The notes under the pieces were generated by a model, which was given only the letters and a program-made list of their open reading frames with translations, was not told where the DNA came from and ran no database searches. 64,000 nt of DNA, from positions 1,426,001 to 1,490,000 of the forward strand of contig NZ_CP058554.1 in NCBI RefSeq assembly GCF_014109725.1. The letters run 5' to 3'. Both the position numbers and the translations under genes were made by a program. Positions 51,217-61,823 of the stretch are shown piece after piece (the stretch's first letter is position 1; every line of letters starts with the position of its first letter). This DNA is from Comamonas piscis. Its GTDB lineage: Bacteria > Pseudomonadota > Gammaproteobacteria > Burkholderiales > Burkholderiaceae_C.

Positions 51217-52578
51217 ATGAACGGACCCAAGGGATGCGGTGTGCGCGCAGGACGGCTTGGCGCGGACCAATACGCTGAAAATTTCTCGGATGCGCACCCG
51301 CCGCTGACATGGGCGCAGGCATCGATCGAAGCCGAGCGCTGTTATTACTGCTTCGACGCACCCTGCGCCACGGCTTGCCCGACCAGCATCGATGTACCCA
51401 GCTTCATTGCCCGCATTGCGCAGGACAACATCCGGGGCGCTGCCAAAACCATTCTTGAATCGAACCCGCTGGGCGGCATGTGCGCCCGGGTGTGCCCCAC
51501 CGAGGTGCTCTGCGAACAGGCCTGCGTGCGCAACACCAATGAGGACAAGCCGGTGGAAATTGGCGCGCTGCAGCGCTATGCCACCGACCGCTTCATGGCC
51601 GCCGGCGGCGCGCCGCTGTTCACACGGGCCGAACCAACGGGCAAAAAAGTAGCCGTTGTCGGCGCGGGCCCGGCCGGGTTGGCCTGTGCCCACCTGCTGG
51701 CCTTGCAAGGCCATGATGTCAGCCTGCTCGATGCCAAGCCCAAACTGGGTGGCCTGAACGAATACGGCCTGGCCAGCTACAAAACCACCGACGATTTTGC
51801 GCAGCAGGAAATTGACTGGCTGCTGTCAGTCGGCGGCATTGCCCCGCGCAACAACCAGCGGCTGGGCCGCGACTTTACCTTGGACAGTCTGCTGGCCAAC
51901 CATGACGCGGTGTTCCTGGGCCTGGGCTTGGGCGGAGTCAATGACCTGGGCATCGCCGAGCCCAGCGCGCAGGGCTTGCGCAATGCGGTCGATTTCATTG
52001 CCGATATCCGCCAGGCTTCGGACAAATCCACGGTGCCAGTCGGCCGGCGCGTGGTAGTGATTGGTGGCGGCATGACGGCGGTGGACGCCGCCGTGCAGGC
52101 GCGCTTGCTGGGTGCCGAAGAGGTCAGCATTGTGTATCGGCGCGGCCAGGATGCGATGTCGGCCTCCGCCGTGGAGCAGCAATGGGCGCAGACCCATGGT
52201 GTGACGATCCGCCTGTGGGCCGCGCCGCAGGAGCTGCTGGTGGAGGACGGTGCCGTCAGCGGCATCCGCCTGGCCAGTACCCAGCTTGTGGATGGCAAGC
52301 TGCAAACCACCGGCGAGACCACGGTGCTGGCAGCCGACATGGTGCTCAAGGCCATTGGTCAGAGCTATATCGCCGAGCCAGCGGGTGCGCGCATTGCCCT
52401 CAAAGGCGGGCGGATTGCGACGGACGAGGACGGCCAGACCAGCCTCGAGCGGGTGTGGGCAGGTGGGGACTGCCGCTGGGGCGGGCGTGACCTGACGGTG
52501 GAGGCCGTGGAGCACGGCAAACGCGCCGCAGGCGCCATGCACCGCCTGTTGATGCGCGAAGTGGGTGTCAGCGCCTGA
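51217..52578 (+). CDS. preT: NAD-dependent dihydropyrimidine dehydrogenase subunit PreT
   Basis: NADH-oxidising FAD/iron-sulfur subunit of the bacterial dihydropyrimidine dehydrogenase. The N-terminus holds two Cys clusters (CYYCFDAPCATACP and CARVCPTEVLCEQACV) for 4Fe-4S centres, then the FAD motif VVGAGPAGLACA and the NAD motif VIGGGMTAVDAA, and ends with WAGGDCRWGG. 453 residues. The ATG at 51217 follows a GAGGAGGA ribosome-binding site. It leads the pyrimidine cluster; preA begins 43 bases after its stop. Confidence 0.95.
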   Translation: MNGPKGCGVRAGRLGADQYAENFSDAHPPLTWAQASIEAERCYYCFDAPCATACPTSIDVPSFIARIAQDNIRGAAKTILESNPLGGMCARVCPTEVLCEQACVRNTNEDKPVEIGALQRYATDRFMAAGGAPLFTRAEPTGKKVAVVGAGPAGLACAHLLALQGHDVSLLDAKPKLGGLNEYGLASYKTTDDFAQQEIDWLLSVGGIAPRNNQRLGRDFTLDSLLANHDAVFLGLGLGGVNDLGIAEPSAQGLRNAVDFIADIRQASDKSTVPVGRRVVVIGGGMTAVDAAVQARLLGAEEVSIVYRRGQDAMSASAVEQQWAQTHGVTIRLWAAPQELLVEDGAVSGIRLASTQLVDGKLQTTGETTVLAADMVLKAIGQSYIAEPAGARIALKGGRIATDEDGQTSLERVWAGGDCRWGGRDLTVEAVEHGKRAAGAMHRLLMREVGVSA

Positions 52579-52620
52579 GGGCGCGCGCCCAGCCCCTAGC
52601 CACTGAACCAAGGAATCGCC

Positions 52621-53943
52621 ATGGCCGATATTCGCAGCAATTTTCTGGGCATCCGCAGCCCCAATCCGTTCTGGCTGGCCTCGGCGCCGCCGACCGACAA
52701 GGAGATCAATGTTACCCGCGCCTTTGAGGCAGGCTGGGGCGGTGTGGTCTGGAAGACCTTGGGCGAGGACCCGCATGTGGTCAACGTCAATGGGCCACGT
52801 TACTCCACCTTGTTGTCGCAGGACCGGCGCGTCATGGGCCTGAACAACATCGAGCTGATCACCGACCGCCCTCTGCAGATCAACCTGGAAGAGATGACCC
52901 GGGTGAAACGGGCCTGGCCGGATCGGGCGCTGATTGCCTCGCTGATGGTGCCCTGTGTGGAGGAGAGCTGGAAGCGCATCCTGCCGATGGTGGAAGACAC
53001 CGGTGCCGATGGCATTGAGTTGAACTTTGGCTGCCCGCACGGCATGAGCGAGCGCGGCATGGGCGCGGCCGTGGGCCAGGTGCCCGAGTACATCCAGATG
53101 GTCACCGAATGGTGCAAGCACTACAGCCGGCTGCCGGTAATTGTGAAGCTCACGCCCAATATCACCGATGTGCGCTTTCCGGCACGTGCCGCCAAGGCCG
53201 GCGGCGCCGATGCGGTGTCGCTGATCAACACCATCAACTCGGTGATGGGCGTGAACCTGGACACCCTGGTGATGCACCCCAGCACCGATGGCAAAGGCTC
53301 GCACGGCGGCTACTGCGGCCCGGCCGTCAAGCCGATTGCACAGAACATGGTGGCCGAGATCGCCCGCGATCCACAGACCGCCGGCCTGCCGATCTCGGGC
53401 ATTGGCGGCATCACCACCTGGCGGGATGCGGCCGAATACATTGCGCTGGGCTGCGGCACGGTGCAGGTCTGCACAGCCGCGATGGTGTATGGCTTCAAGA
53501 TCGTGCAGGATATGTGCGATGGCTTGTCGCAGTACATGGATGCGCATGGCTTCCAGACCATCGAAGACTTCCAGGGCCGCGCGGTGCCCACCGTCAGGGA
53601 CTGGAAGGACCTGAACCTCAACCACATCGACAAGGCCGTCATCGACCAGGACAGCTGCATACAGTGCGGACGCTGCCATGTGGTCTGCGAGGACACTTCG
53701 CACCAGGCCATCTTCTACCAAAAGGGCGATGCCGGTGAGCGCCGCTTTGAGGTGAACGAGGCTGAATGCGTGGGCTGCAACCTCTGCGTCTCTATCTGCC
53801 CGGTGCCCGACACGATTTCGATGCGCAGCCTGCAGCCCGGCGAGGTGGATGCGCGCACTGGCAAGACCGTCACCGGCGAGTACGCCAACTGGACCACCCA
53901 CCCCAACAACCCGTCACGGGTGGCAGCGCAGATGTCACCTTAA
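52621..53943 (+). CDS. preA: NAD-dependent dihydropyrimidine dehydrogenase subunit PreA
   Basis: FMN subunit that reduces uracil and thymine to their dihydro forms. The dihydroorotate-dehydrogenase-like barrel opens with NPFWLASAPPTD; the proton-donor Cys lies in FGCPHGMSERGMGAAVGQ. The C-terminus carries two ferredoxin motifs (CIQCGRCHVVC and CVGCNLCVSICP) that accept electrons from PreT. 440 residues, normal for the family. A terminator follows, so the next gene probably has its own promoter. Confidence 0.96.
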   Translation: MADIRSNFLGIRSPNPFWLASAPPTDKEINVTRAFEAGWGGVVWKTLGEDPHVVNVNGPRYSTLLSQDRRVMGLNNIELITDRPLQINLEEMTRVKRAWPDRALIASLMVPCVEESWKRILPMVEDTGADGIELNFGCPHGMSERGMGAAVGQVPEYIQMVTEWCKHYSRLPVIVKLTPNITDVRFPARAAKAGGADAVSLINTINSVMGVNLDTLVMHPSTDGKGSHGGYCGPAVKPIAQNMVAEIARDPQTAGLPISGIGGITTWRDAAEYIALGCGTVQVCTAAMVYGFKIVQDMCDGLSQYMDAHGFQTIEDFQGRAVPTVRDWKDLNLNHIDKAVIDQDSCIQCGRCHVVCEDTSHQAIFYQKGDAGERRFEVNEAECVGCNLCVSICPVPDTISMRSLQPGEVDARTGKTVTGEYANWTTHPNNPSRVAAQMSP

Positions 53944-53948
53944 ATAGC

Positions 53949-53981
53949 AGGCGCGCTATCCCTCCAGATGGCGCGCTTTTT
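53949..53981 (+). terminator. Intrinsic terminator after preA
   Basis: Two GCGCGC arms extended by A-T pairs form a stem of about ten base pairs, followed by TTTTT. Six bases after the stop codon. Confidence 0.75.
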
Positions 53982-54082
53982 GCATGATTGAGCTTGGCTA
54001 CAGGATGGAACGCAAGACTTTGGATTCGGATCTGGATTTGGACGCTTAGAACCTCTCGATAACACCACTCAAGGAGTGAGCA

Positions 54083-55588
54083 ATGTCCCATGACGCGCAA
54101 GCAGGAGGTGCCGCCGGCAGCGAAGCCGGTGGCCTTTGGAACGACGACCTCGCACCCACGCAAGCATCGCAGCGAACGTGGACCTGGTACCACTTCACGG
54201 CGTTGTGGATAGGCATGGTGATGTGTATCCCCGCCTACACCTTGGCGGCGAGCCTGGTCGAAGGCGGCATGTCGGCGTTCCAGGCGGTGATGACGGTGTT
54301 TGTGGCCAACCTGATTGTGCTGGTGCCCATGCTGCTGATTGGGCATGCGGGCGCGAAATATGGGATCCCTTATGCGGTGCTGGCCCGCGCATCTTTCGGC
54401 ACCCGGGGCGCCAAGCTGCCGGCGGTGCTGCGTGCCTTGGTGGCCTGCGGCTGGTATGGCATCCAGACCTGGTTTGGCGGGCTGATGATCTATACCTTGC
54501 TGGGCGTGATCCTTGGCCATCCGCTGGAGAGCGAAAAGATCTCCTGGCTGGGCATCAACGTTGCGCAGCTGGTTTGCTTCCTGGTCTTCTGGGCCATCCA
54601 GTTCTATTTTGTGGTGCATGGCATCGAGTCCATCCGCAAGCTGGAGACCTATACGGCACCGGCCAAGATACTCATCTGCTTTGTGCTGCTCTGGTGGGTG
54701 TATGACAAGGCGGGCGGCTTTGGTCCGATTTTGAGCAAGCCGTCGGCCTTTGCGGCTGGCGAAGCCAAGGCGGGCCAGTTCTGGGGGACCTTCTGGCCGT
54801 CGCTCACGGCGATGATTGGTTTCTGGGCTACGTTGGCGCTGAACATTCCCGACTTCACCCGCTTTGCCAAGTCGCAGCGCGACCAGGTGTTGGGCCAGGC
54901 CATTGGCCTGCCGGTACCGATGGGGCTGCTCGCGGCCTTGGCGGTGATCGTCACCTCGGCCACCGTCGTCATCTATGGCAAGGCGCTGTGGGATCCCGTG
55001 GATGTGGCGGCGCGCATGACGGGCGCTGCGGTGCTCATCGCCCTCATCGTGCTGCTGGTGGATACCGTGAGCGTCAACCTCGCGGCCAATCTGGTGGGGC
55101 CTGCCTATGACTTCTCTGCGCTGAATCCCCAACGCATCAGCTACCGCACCGGCGGCTATATCACCGTGGCGATTGCCATCCTGATGATGCCCTGGAAGAT
55201 TCTGGAGTCCACCCAGGGCTACATCTTCACCTGGCTGATCGGCTACTCCGCGCTGCTGGGCCCGATCGCCGGGATCTTGATGGTCGACTATTTCCTGATC
55301 CGCCGCACCCAGCTGGATGTGGATGAACTCTACCGCGAGGGCGGCAAATATAGCTATTCCAATGGCTGGAACTGGGTGGCGGTGGCGGCGTTTGTCTGCG
55401 GCGTGGCGCCCAATATTCCAGGCTTTCTCAATGCCGCGTTTCCTGCCACGTTCCCCAACGTGGGCGCGCTCTTCAAAGACCTGTATGCCTATGCCTGGTT
55501 CATTGGCCTGTTCATTGCCGGTGTCGTCTACCGCATTGGGATGGCCAGCCATGTGGTGGCCTCGCAGGCCGTTTTGCGGCGTGCCTGA
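54083..55588 (+). CDS. NCS1-family nucleobase:cation symporter
   Basis: 501-residue inner-membrane permease. The N-terminal NCS1 hallmark (WNDDLAPTQASQRTW) is followed by about twelve membrane segments, with CGWYGIQTWFGG in the third and ALNIPDFTRFAKSQRDQ in the loop to the eighth, both typical of cytosine/uracil/hydantoin/allantoin carriers. Its place between preA and the dihydropyrimidinase points to uracil, thymine or a hydantoin as cargo. Confidence 0.94.
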   Translation: MSHDAQAGGAAGSEAGGLWNDDLAPTQASQRTWTWYHFTALWIGMVMCIPAYTLAASLVEGGMSAFQAVMTVFVANLIVLVPMLLIGHAGAKYGIPYAVLARASFGTRGAKLPAVLRALVACGWYGIQTWFGGLMIYTLLGVILGHPLESEKISWLGINVAQLVCFLVFWAIQFYFVVHGIESIRKLETYTAPAKILICFVLLWWVYDKAGGFGPILSKPSAFAAGEAKAGQFWGTFWPSLTAMIGFWATLALNIPDFTRFAKSQRDQVLGQAIGLPVPMGLLAALAVIVTSATVVIYGKALWDPVDVAARMTGAAVLIALIVLLVDTVSVNLAANLVGPAYDFSALNPQRISYRTGGYITVAIAILMMPWKILESTQGYIFTWLIGYSALLGPIAGILMVDYFLIRRTQLDVDELYREGGKYSYSNGWNWVAVAAFVCGVAPNIPGFLNAAFPATFPNVGALFKDLYAYAWFIGLFIAGVVYRIGMASHVVASQAVLRRA

Positions 55589-55628
55589 GCGGCAGCCGCC
55601 GATTTTGTGATCTGAAAAAAGGAGAGAC

Positions 55629-57098
55629 ATGATGAGCACAGCCAGCCACCCCCTTTTGATCCGTGGGGGAACCGTCGTGAATGCCGACCGCGAAGAGCGC
55701 GCCGATGTGCTGCTGGTGGACGGCAAGATAGTTGCAGTCGGTGAGGGCGCTGCGGCCCAGGCACCTGCCGGCACCGAAACCCTGGATGCCAGCGGCCAGT
55801 ATGTGATGCCCGGCGGCATCGATCCGCACACCCACATGCAGCTGCCCTTCATGGGCACGGTCACGGCCGACGACTTCTTCACCGGTACCGCCGCTGGCCT
55901 GGCCGGCGGTACCACCACCATCATTGACTTTGTGATTCCCGCGCCGCAGGAATCGCTGATGGACGCCTACCGCAAGTGGCGTGGCTGGGCGGAGAAGTCG
56001 GCAGCCGACTACTCCTTCCATGTGGCGGTGACCTGGTGGAGTGAGCAGGTGCGTGAGGACATGGGCCGGCTGGTGCGCGATGAGGGCATCAACAGCTTCA
56101 AGCACTTCATGGCCTACAAGAACGCCATCATGTGCGACGACGAAACCCTGGTGAACAGCTTCAAGCGCGCGCTTGAGCTGGGCGCCATGCCCACCGTGCA
56201 TGCCGAGAATGGCGAGCTGGTCTACCTGCTGCAGCAGGAGGTGGCGCGCATGGGCATCACCGGCCCGGAAGGGCATCCGTTGTCACGCCCGCCGATGGTG
56301 GAGGCCGAGGCCGCCAACCGCGCCATTGCCATTGCCGATGTGCTGGGCGTGCCCATTTATGTGGTGCATGTGAGCTGCCTGGAGGCGGCCGACGCCATTG
56401 CCCGCGCCCGGGCGAGGGGCCAGCGGGTTTACGGCGAAGTGCTGGCCGGCCATTTGACGATTGACGACAGCGTCTACCGCCATCCCGACTACGCCACCGC
56501 CGCCGCCTATGTGATGAGCCCGCCGTTTCGCCCCAAAGAACACCAGGAGGCGCTGTGGCGCGGCTTGCAGGCAGGGCATTTGCACACCACGGCAACGGAC
56601 CACTGCACCTTCTGCGCCGAGCAAAAGGCGGTGGGCAAGGACAATTTTGCCAAGACCCCCAATGGCACGGGCGGCGTTGAAGAGCGCATGGCCGTGGTCT
56701 GGGATGCGGGGGTGAACACCGGGCGCCTGACGCCCAGCGAATTTGTCGCGATCACCTCGGCCAATACCGCCAAGCTCTTCAATGTCTATCCGCGCAAGGG
56801 CTTTATCGGGGTGGGCGCCGATGCCGATGTGGTGCTCTGGGACCCCAAGGCCACCAAGACCTTGTCGGCCAAGACTCAGCACTCGAAAGGCGACTTCAAC
56901 ATCTTTGAAGGCCGGCAGGTGACGGGCCTGCCCAGCCACACCATCAGCCGAGGCCGGCTGGTGTATGTCAACGGCGAGCTGCGGGCCGAAAAGGGCGCCG
57001 GTCAGTATTTCAAGCGGCCGGCTTTTGGCCCCAACTTCCAGGCGGTGCAAAAGCGTGCGCAAGAGACGGCGCCCACGGCCGTGGCACGCGCGCAATGA
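55629..57098 (+). CDS. hydA: Dihydropyrimidinase / D-hydantoinase
   Basis: Binuclear zinc amidohydrolase that opens dihydrouracil or 5-substituted hydantoins to N-carbamoyl products. The metal ligands are visible in order: GGIDPHTHMQLP, the carboxylated Lys in FKHFMAYKN, His in TVHAENG, His in VVHVSC, and Asp in TTATDHCTF. 489 residues. Two adjacent ATGs at 55629 and 55632 follow an AAGGAGAG site. It is 40 bases past the permease and 16 before the amidase gene. Confidence 0.95.
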   Translation: MMSTASHPLLIRGGTVVNADREERADVLLVDGKIVAVGEGAAAQAPAGTETLDASGQYVMPGGIDPHTHMQLPFMGTVTADDFFTGTAAGLAGGTTTIIDFVIPAPQESLMDAYRKWRGWAEKSAADYSFHVAVTWWSEQVREDMGRLVRDEGINSFKHFMAYKNAIMCDDETLVNSFKRALELGAMPTVHAENGELVYLLQQEVARMGITGPEGHPLSRPPMVEAEAANRAIAIADVLGVPIYVVHVSCLEAADAIARARARGQRVYGEVLAGHLTIDDSVYRHPDYATAAAYVMSPPFRPKEHQEALWRGLQAGHLHTTATDHCTFCAEQKAVGKDNFAKTPNGTGGVEERMAVVWDAGVNTGRLTPSEFVAITSANTAKLFNVYPRKGFIGVGADADVVLWDPKATKTLSAKTQHSKGDFNIFEGRQVTGLPSHTISRGRLVYVNGELRAEKGAGQYFKRPAFGPNFQAVQKRAQETAPTAVARAQ

Positions 57099-57114
57099 AA
57101 CAAGGAGATCGAGC

Positions 57115-58371
57115 ATGGACACGAAAGTGAAGACCGATACCAGCCAGCTGCGCATCAATGGCGACCGGCTCTGGGCATCGCTGATGGAGCTGGCCCAGAT
57201 TGGTGCCACCCCCAAAGGGGGCGTCTGCCGCCTGGCCCTGACCGACCTGGACCGCCAGGGCCGCGACCTAGTGACACGCTGGGCCAAGGAGGCGGGCATG
57301 ACCGTCACCATCGACAAAATCGGCAATGGCTTTATGCGCCGCCCTGGCCGCAACAACAGCCTGCCGCCGATCATGACCGGCAGCCATATCGACACCCAGC
57401 CGACGGGCGGTAAGTTTGATGGCAACTATGGCGTGCTGGCCGGCATTGAGGTGGTGCGCACGCTTAACGACCATGGCATTGAGACCGAGGCCCCGATCGA
57501 GGTGGCGTTCTGGACCAACGAGGAGGGCTCGCGTTTTGTGCCGGTGATGATGGGCTCGGGCGTGTTTGCCAAGGCCTTCAGCCTGGAGCATGCCTATGCC
57601 GCCAAAGATACCGACGGCAAAAGCGTGAAGGACGAGCTGGAGCGCATTGGCTATATCGGCCCGCAGGAGCCGGGTGACCACCCGATTGGCTACTACTTCG
57701 AAACCCATATCGAGCAAGGCCCGGTGCTGGAGGACCACGACACGACCATTGGCGTGGTGACCGGCGTGCTCGGCATTCGCTGGTATGACTGCACCGTCAC
57801 CGGCATGGAGGCGCATGCCGGCCCTACGCCGATGGCGCTGCGCAAGGATGCCTTGCAGGTTGCCACCCAGGTGATGCAGGAAGTGGTGGCCTGCGCGCAC
57901 CGCCACCCACCGCATGGGCGTGGCACGGTGGGCATGGTGCATGTGCATCCCAACAGCCGCAATGTGATTCCGGGCGAGGTGAAATTCAGCATGGACCTGC
58001 GCAATGCCACCGATGCCGATTGCGAGTCCATGGACCAGGACATCCGCGCCGTGGCCGCACGCATCAGCCAGGAGACCGGTCTGCCGATCAAGATCGACCT
58101 GGTGTCCAGCTACACTGCCCAGCCCTTCAACGCAGACTGCATTGATGCCGTGCGGCGCGGCGCGCAGATGCTGGGCTATTCCCACATGGATGTCGTCTCC
58201 GGCGCGGGCCATGATGCCGTCTATATGGCGCGCCTGGCGCCTGCGGGCATGGTCTTCATCCCCTGCAAGGATGGCATATCGCACAACGAGATCGAGGATG
58301 CCAAGCCCGAGCACATCACCGCGGGCTGCAATGTGCTGCTGCATGCGATGCTGGAGCGCGCCTGCCGCTGA
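57115..58371 (+). CDS. hyuC: Zn-dependent hydrolase, beta-ureidopropionase / N-carbamoyl-amino-acid hydrolase type
   Basis: M20-family amidase that removes the carbamoyl group from N-carbamoyl-beta-alanine or N-carbamoyl-amino acids. Metal-site motifs are GSHIDTQPTGGKFDGNYGV, WTNEEGSRF, FETHIEQGP and a final GISHNE. 418 residues. The start is the ATG at 57115 with AAGGAGAT upstream. It completes the reductive pathway, giving beta-alanine (or an amino acid in a hydantoin route), CO2 and ammonia. Confidence 0.93.
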   Translation: MDTKVKTDTSQLRINGDRLWASLMELAQIGATPKGGVCRLALTDLDRQGRDLVTRWAKEAGMTVTIDKIGNGFMRRPGRNNSLPPIMTGSHIDTQPTGGKFDGNYGVLAGIEVVRTLNDHGIETEAPIEVAFWTNEEGSRFVPVMMGSGVFAKAFSLEHAYAAKDTDGKSVKDELERIGYIGPQEPGDHPIGYYFETHIEQGPVLEDHDTTIGVVTGVLGIRWYDCTVTGMEAHAGPTPMALRKDALQVATQVMQEVVACAHRHPPHGRGTVGMVHVHPNSRNVIPGEVKFSMDLRNATDADCESMDQDIRAVAARISQETGLPIKIDLVSSYTAQPFNADCIDAVRRGAQMLGYSHMDVVSGAGHDAVYMARLAPAGMVFIPCKDGISHNEIEDAKPEHITAGCNVLLHAMLERACR

Positions 58372-58465
58372 GTCGGTGCGGATGGGATCGCTGCAGGGGC
58401 TCCTTCACGCGGGGCTCCAGCTATCCCAGGGCGTCGCAGCGTTGCGAACCTTAGCCAGAGACGAT

Positions 58466-58502
58466 AAAAAACCCGGCCACCTTTGACGGTGCCGGGTTTT
58501 TT
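58466..58502. terminator. Bidirectional intrinsic terminator between hyuC and groEL
   Basis: ACCCGGC and GCCGGGT pair around a 13-base loop, flanked by AAAAA and TTTTT. It can end transcripts of both convergent genes. Confidence 0.9.
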
Positions 58503-58567
58503 GGTGTCTGGCACCAAGCCCACAAGCATGGTTGCGGGCTTGGTATGCGCTATGGCAGCCGTGGCAA

Positions 58568-60211
<1,644 letters not shown>

Positions 60212-60264
60212 TTGTGGCTCCTAAATACTTGAAAACTTGAAATGAGAATGAATGCTCGGGAGAG

Positions 60265-60382
60265 AAAGCGTAGCGAGCAGGTGTCAGGCTAGGCGCACGG
60301 AGCACAGCAACCGGAACGTACTTGGGTACGTGAGGATTGCGAGCACCGCGCAACGACGCATGACGCCTGCGCAGTAGCTTTA
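60265..60382. repeat. 118-bp imperfect palindrome between groES and groEL
   Basis: Nearly the whole groES-groEL spacer is an extended inverted repeat. The centre is ACGTAC-TTGG-GTACGT (60316-60331). The outer arms (AAAGCGTAGCGAGCAGGTGTCA against AAAGCTACTGCGCAGGCGTCA) pair well and middle segments pair with bulges. It abuts the groES stop codon. In RNA this would be one long hairpin. Confidence 0.8.
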
Positions 60383-60670
60383 TTTCTCGACAACAGCGAA
60401 GAGGTCTTCTTCTTTCATTACCAGCAGTTCGTTGCCGTCCACCTTGACGGTTTGGCCCGAGTACTTGCCGAACAGCACGCGGTCGCCGACCTTCACACCC
60501 AGCGTGATGAACTCGCCTTGGTCGTTCTTCTTGCCTGGGCCAACCGCCAGCACTTCGCCTTGGTCTGGCTTTTCAGCAGCGTTGTCAGGGATGTAGATGC
60601 CCGAAGCGGTCTTGGTTTCGTTTTCCAGACGCTTGACGATCACGCGATCGTGCAGAGGACGCAAGTTCAT
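60380..60670 (-). CDS. groES: Co-chaperonin GroES
   Basis: 96-residue lid of the GroEL chamber. Start MNLRPLHDRVIVKRLENETKTASGIYIPD, with the mobile loop at residues 16-32, and the family's closing beta strand VMKEEDLFAVVEK. The ATG at 60668-60670 is preceded by AAGGAG-like GAAGGAGTT; the longer frame upstream has no family sequence. First gene of the heat-shock operon. Confidence 0.98.
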   Translation of the reverse strand: MNLRPLHDRVIVKRLENETKTASGIYIPDNAAEKPDQGEVLAVGPGKKNDQGEFITLGVKVGDRVLFGKYSGQTVKVDGNELLVMKEEDLFAVVEK

Positions 60671-60763
60671 AACAACTCCTTCAATGTCAATACCAGGTTT
60701 GGATGAAAGATGGCCCGGCTTATGCCGCACCAAATACGCAAAAATTTCTGAGTAGCGGTGGTT

Positions 60764-60790
60764 TTAGCACTCTACCCCTTCGAGTGCTAA
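60764..60790. promoter_or_regulatory. CIRCE element (HrcA operator)
   Basis: Perfect TTAGCACTC-N9-GAGTGCTAA, the HrcA binding site, 94 bases before the groES start. It is directly downstream of the -10 element of the predicted groES promoter. Confidence 0.97.
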
Positions 60791-60817
60791 TAATAAGGTC
60801 ATTTGATGACAGTTCAA
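60790..60817 (-). promoter_or_regulatory. groES promoter, sigma-70 type
   Basis: On the minus strand, TTGAAC (60812-60817) and TATTAT (60790-60795) are spaced by 16 bases. The start of transcription would lie within CIRCE. The CTTGAA that contains the -35 also resembles the -35 of heat-shock sigma factor, so dual control is possible. Confidence 0.7.
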
Positions 60818-60994
60818 GTGCAGAGGGCGGAAAAAATCGTCGCCGGGGCGCTGCCCGATCACGATGGCTCTCAGCGGGAACTCTGCAAATGCTTATCTAG
60901 ATTGGCTTTTTTGCTAGCAAATAAGATGCAGCGTTAAGCTGGTTTGGTGCCGTTTGGCCGCCCATGCTGCGGGCAGGGAGGCTGTCGGCAGCGC
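60818..60994. other. Spacer between the groES promoter and the RutR-like gene
   Basis: About 180 bases without a recognised gene or element. The two flanking genes are on the same strand, so it also holds the end of the regulator's transcript; no clear terminator was seen. Confidence 0.4.
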
Positions 60995-61675
60995 TCAATC
61001 CGGCAGTGCAATCTGGAGCGTCGCGGCCAGCATCTGCACCAGCAAGGCCTCGGCTTGGGCGAAGTCGCCAGCGTCCAGCGCTGCCTTGTTCTGCAGCAAG
61101 GCAAACTGGGTTTGCTGGTCGACATAGCCTTGGGTGATGGCCCAGATGCTGAACATCAGGTGCTGGAAATTGACCGGCGCGATCAAGCCTTGCCCAGCCC
61201 AATGTGCAAACGCCGCCACATTGGCCGCGAGCAGCGGGGCGATGCGTTCGCGCACCGCCGAGGCCGCAAACGGCGCGCCGGCAATCATCTCCTTGGTGAA
61301 CAGCTGGCTGCCATAAGGGCGGGTGCGGGCGAACTCGAACTTCTCGCGGATGTACTGGCGGATCTGCTGCGCGGGGTCGCCGTCCTTGGACAGGCCCGTC
61401 ATATGGCCCAGCCAGTCATCGATCACCGAGGCCAGCACGGCCTGGTACAGCGCCTCTTTGCTGGGGTAGTAATACAGCAGGTTGTGGCGGCTGAAGCCTG
61501 CGTCCTGCGCGATCTGCTCCAGCGGTGCACCTTCAAAACCCAGCAAGGCGAAATGCCGCTCTGCCGAGCCCAGGATCATGTCAATCTTGCGCAGGCGGGC
61601 GGCACTGGGTTTGCGGGCCATCGCGGCAGTGGCTGCATGCGCGCTGGCTGGCGGTGTGGGAAGGGCATCATTCAT
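60995..61675 (-). CDS. TetR-family regulator, RutR-like
   Basis: 226-residue repressor. N-terminal helix-turn-helix (about residues 32-78, RHFALLGFEGAPLEQIAQDAGFSRHNLLYYYPSKEALYQAVL) followed by a C-terminal domain with IRQYIREKFEFARTRPYGSQLFTKEMIAGAP and HLMFSIWAITQGYVD, closely similar in pattern to E. coli RutR, which senses uracil. The start is the ATG at 61673-61675; a second in-frame ATG (61621) may be used. The pyrimidine-degradation genes end 2.6 kb away beyond groESL, so it is a candidate regulator of them. Confidence 0.9.
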   Translation of the reverse strand: MNDALPTPPASAHAATAAMARKPSAARLRKIDMILGSAERHFALLGFEGAPLEQIAQDAGFSRHNLLYYYPSKEALYQAVLASVIDDWLGHMTGLSKDGDPAQQIRQYIREKFEFARTRPYGSQLFTKEMIAGAPFAASAVRERIAPLLAANVAAFAHWAGQGLIAPVNFQHLMFSIWAITQGYVDQQTQFALLQNKAALDAGDFAQAEALLVQMLAATLQIALPD

Positions 61676-61743
61676 GAGCCCGTATTGTCTGGCATTTGGG
61701 AGGCCTTGTAGCCAGACATGAATAGCGCTGCACGACAGACAAG

Positions 61744-61770
61744 AAAAAAGGCAACGCATCGCGTTGCCTT
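61744..61770 (-). terminator. Intrinsic terminator of the histone H1-like gene
   Basis: AAGGCAACGC and GCGTTGCCTT pair perfectly around ATC; on the minus strand six Ts follow. About 55 bases after the stop. Confidence 0.92.
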
Positions 61771-61823
61771 GCTGACCAAGCGGTGCCTTGCGGCACCCGG
61801 GCATGCGGCCCGGTTGGGTGGTC

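Noticed and set aside
51826..55924. Two long minus-strand frames (691 and 684 codons) across the pyrimidine genes
   Set aside because: Both lie opposite preT/preA and the permease, whose protein families are clear; the translations look like compositional shadows.
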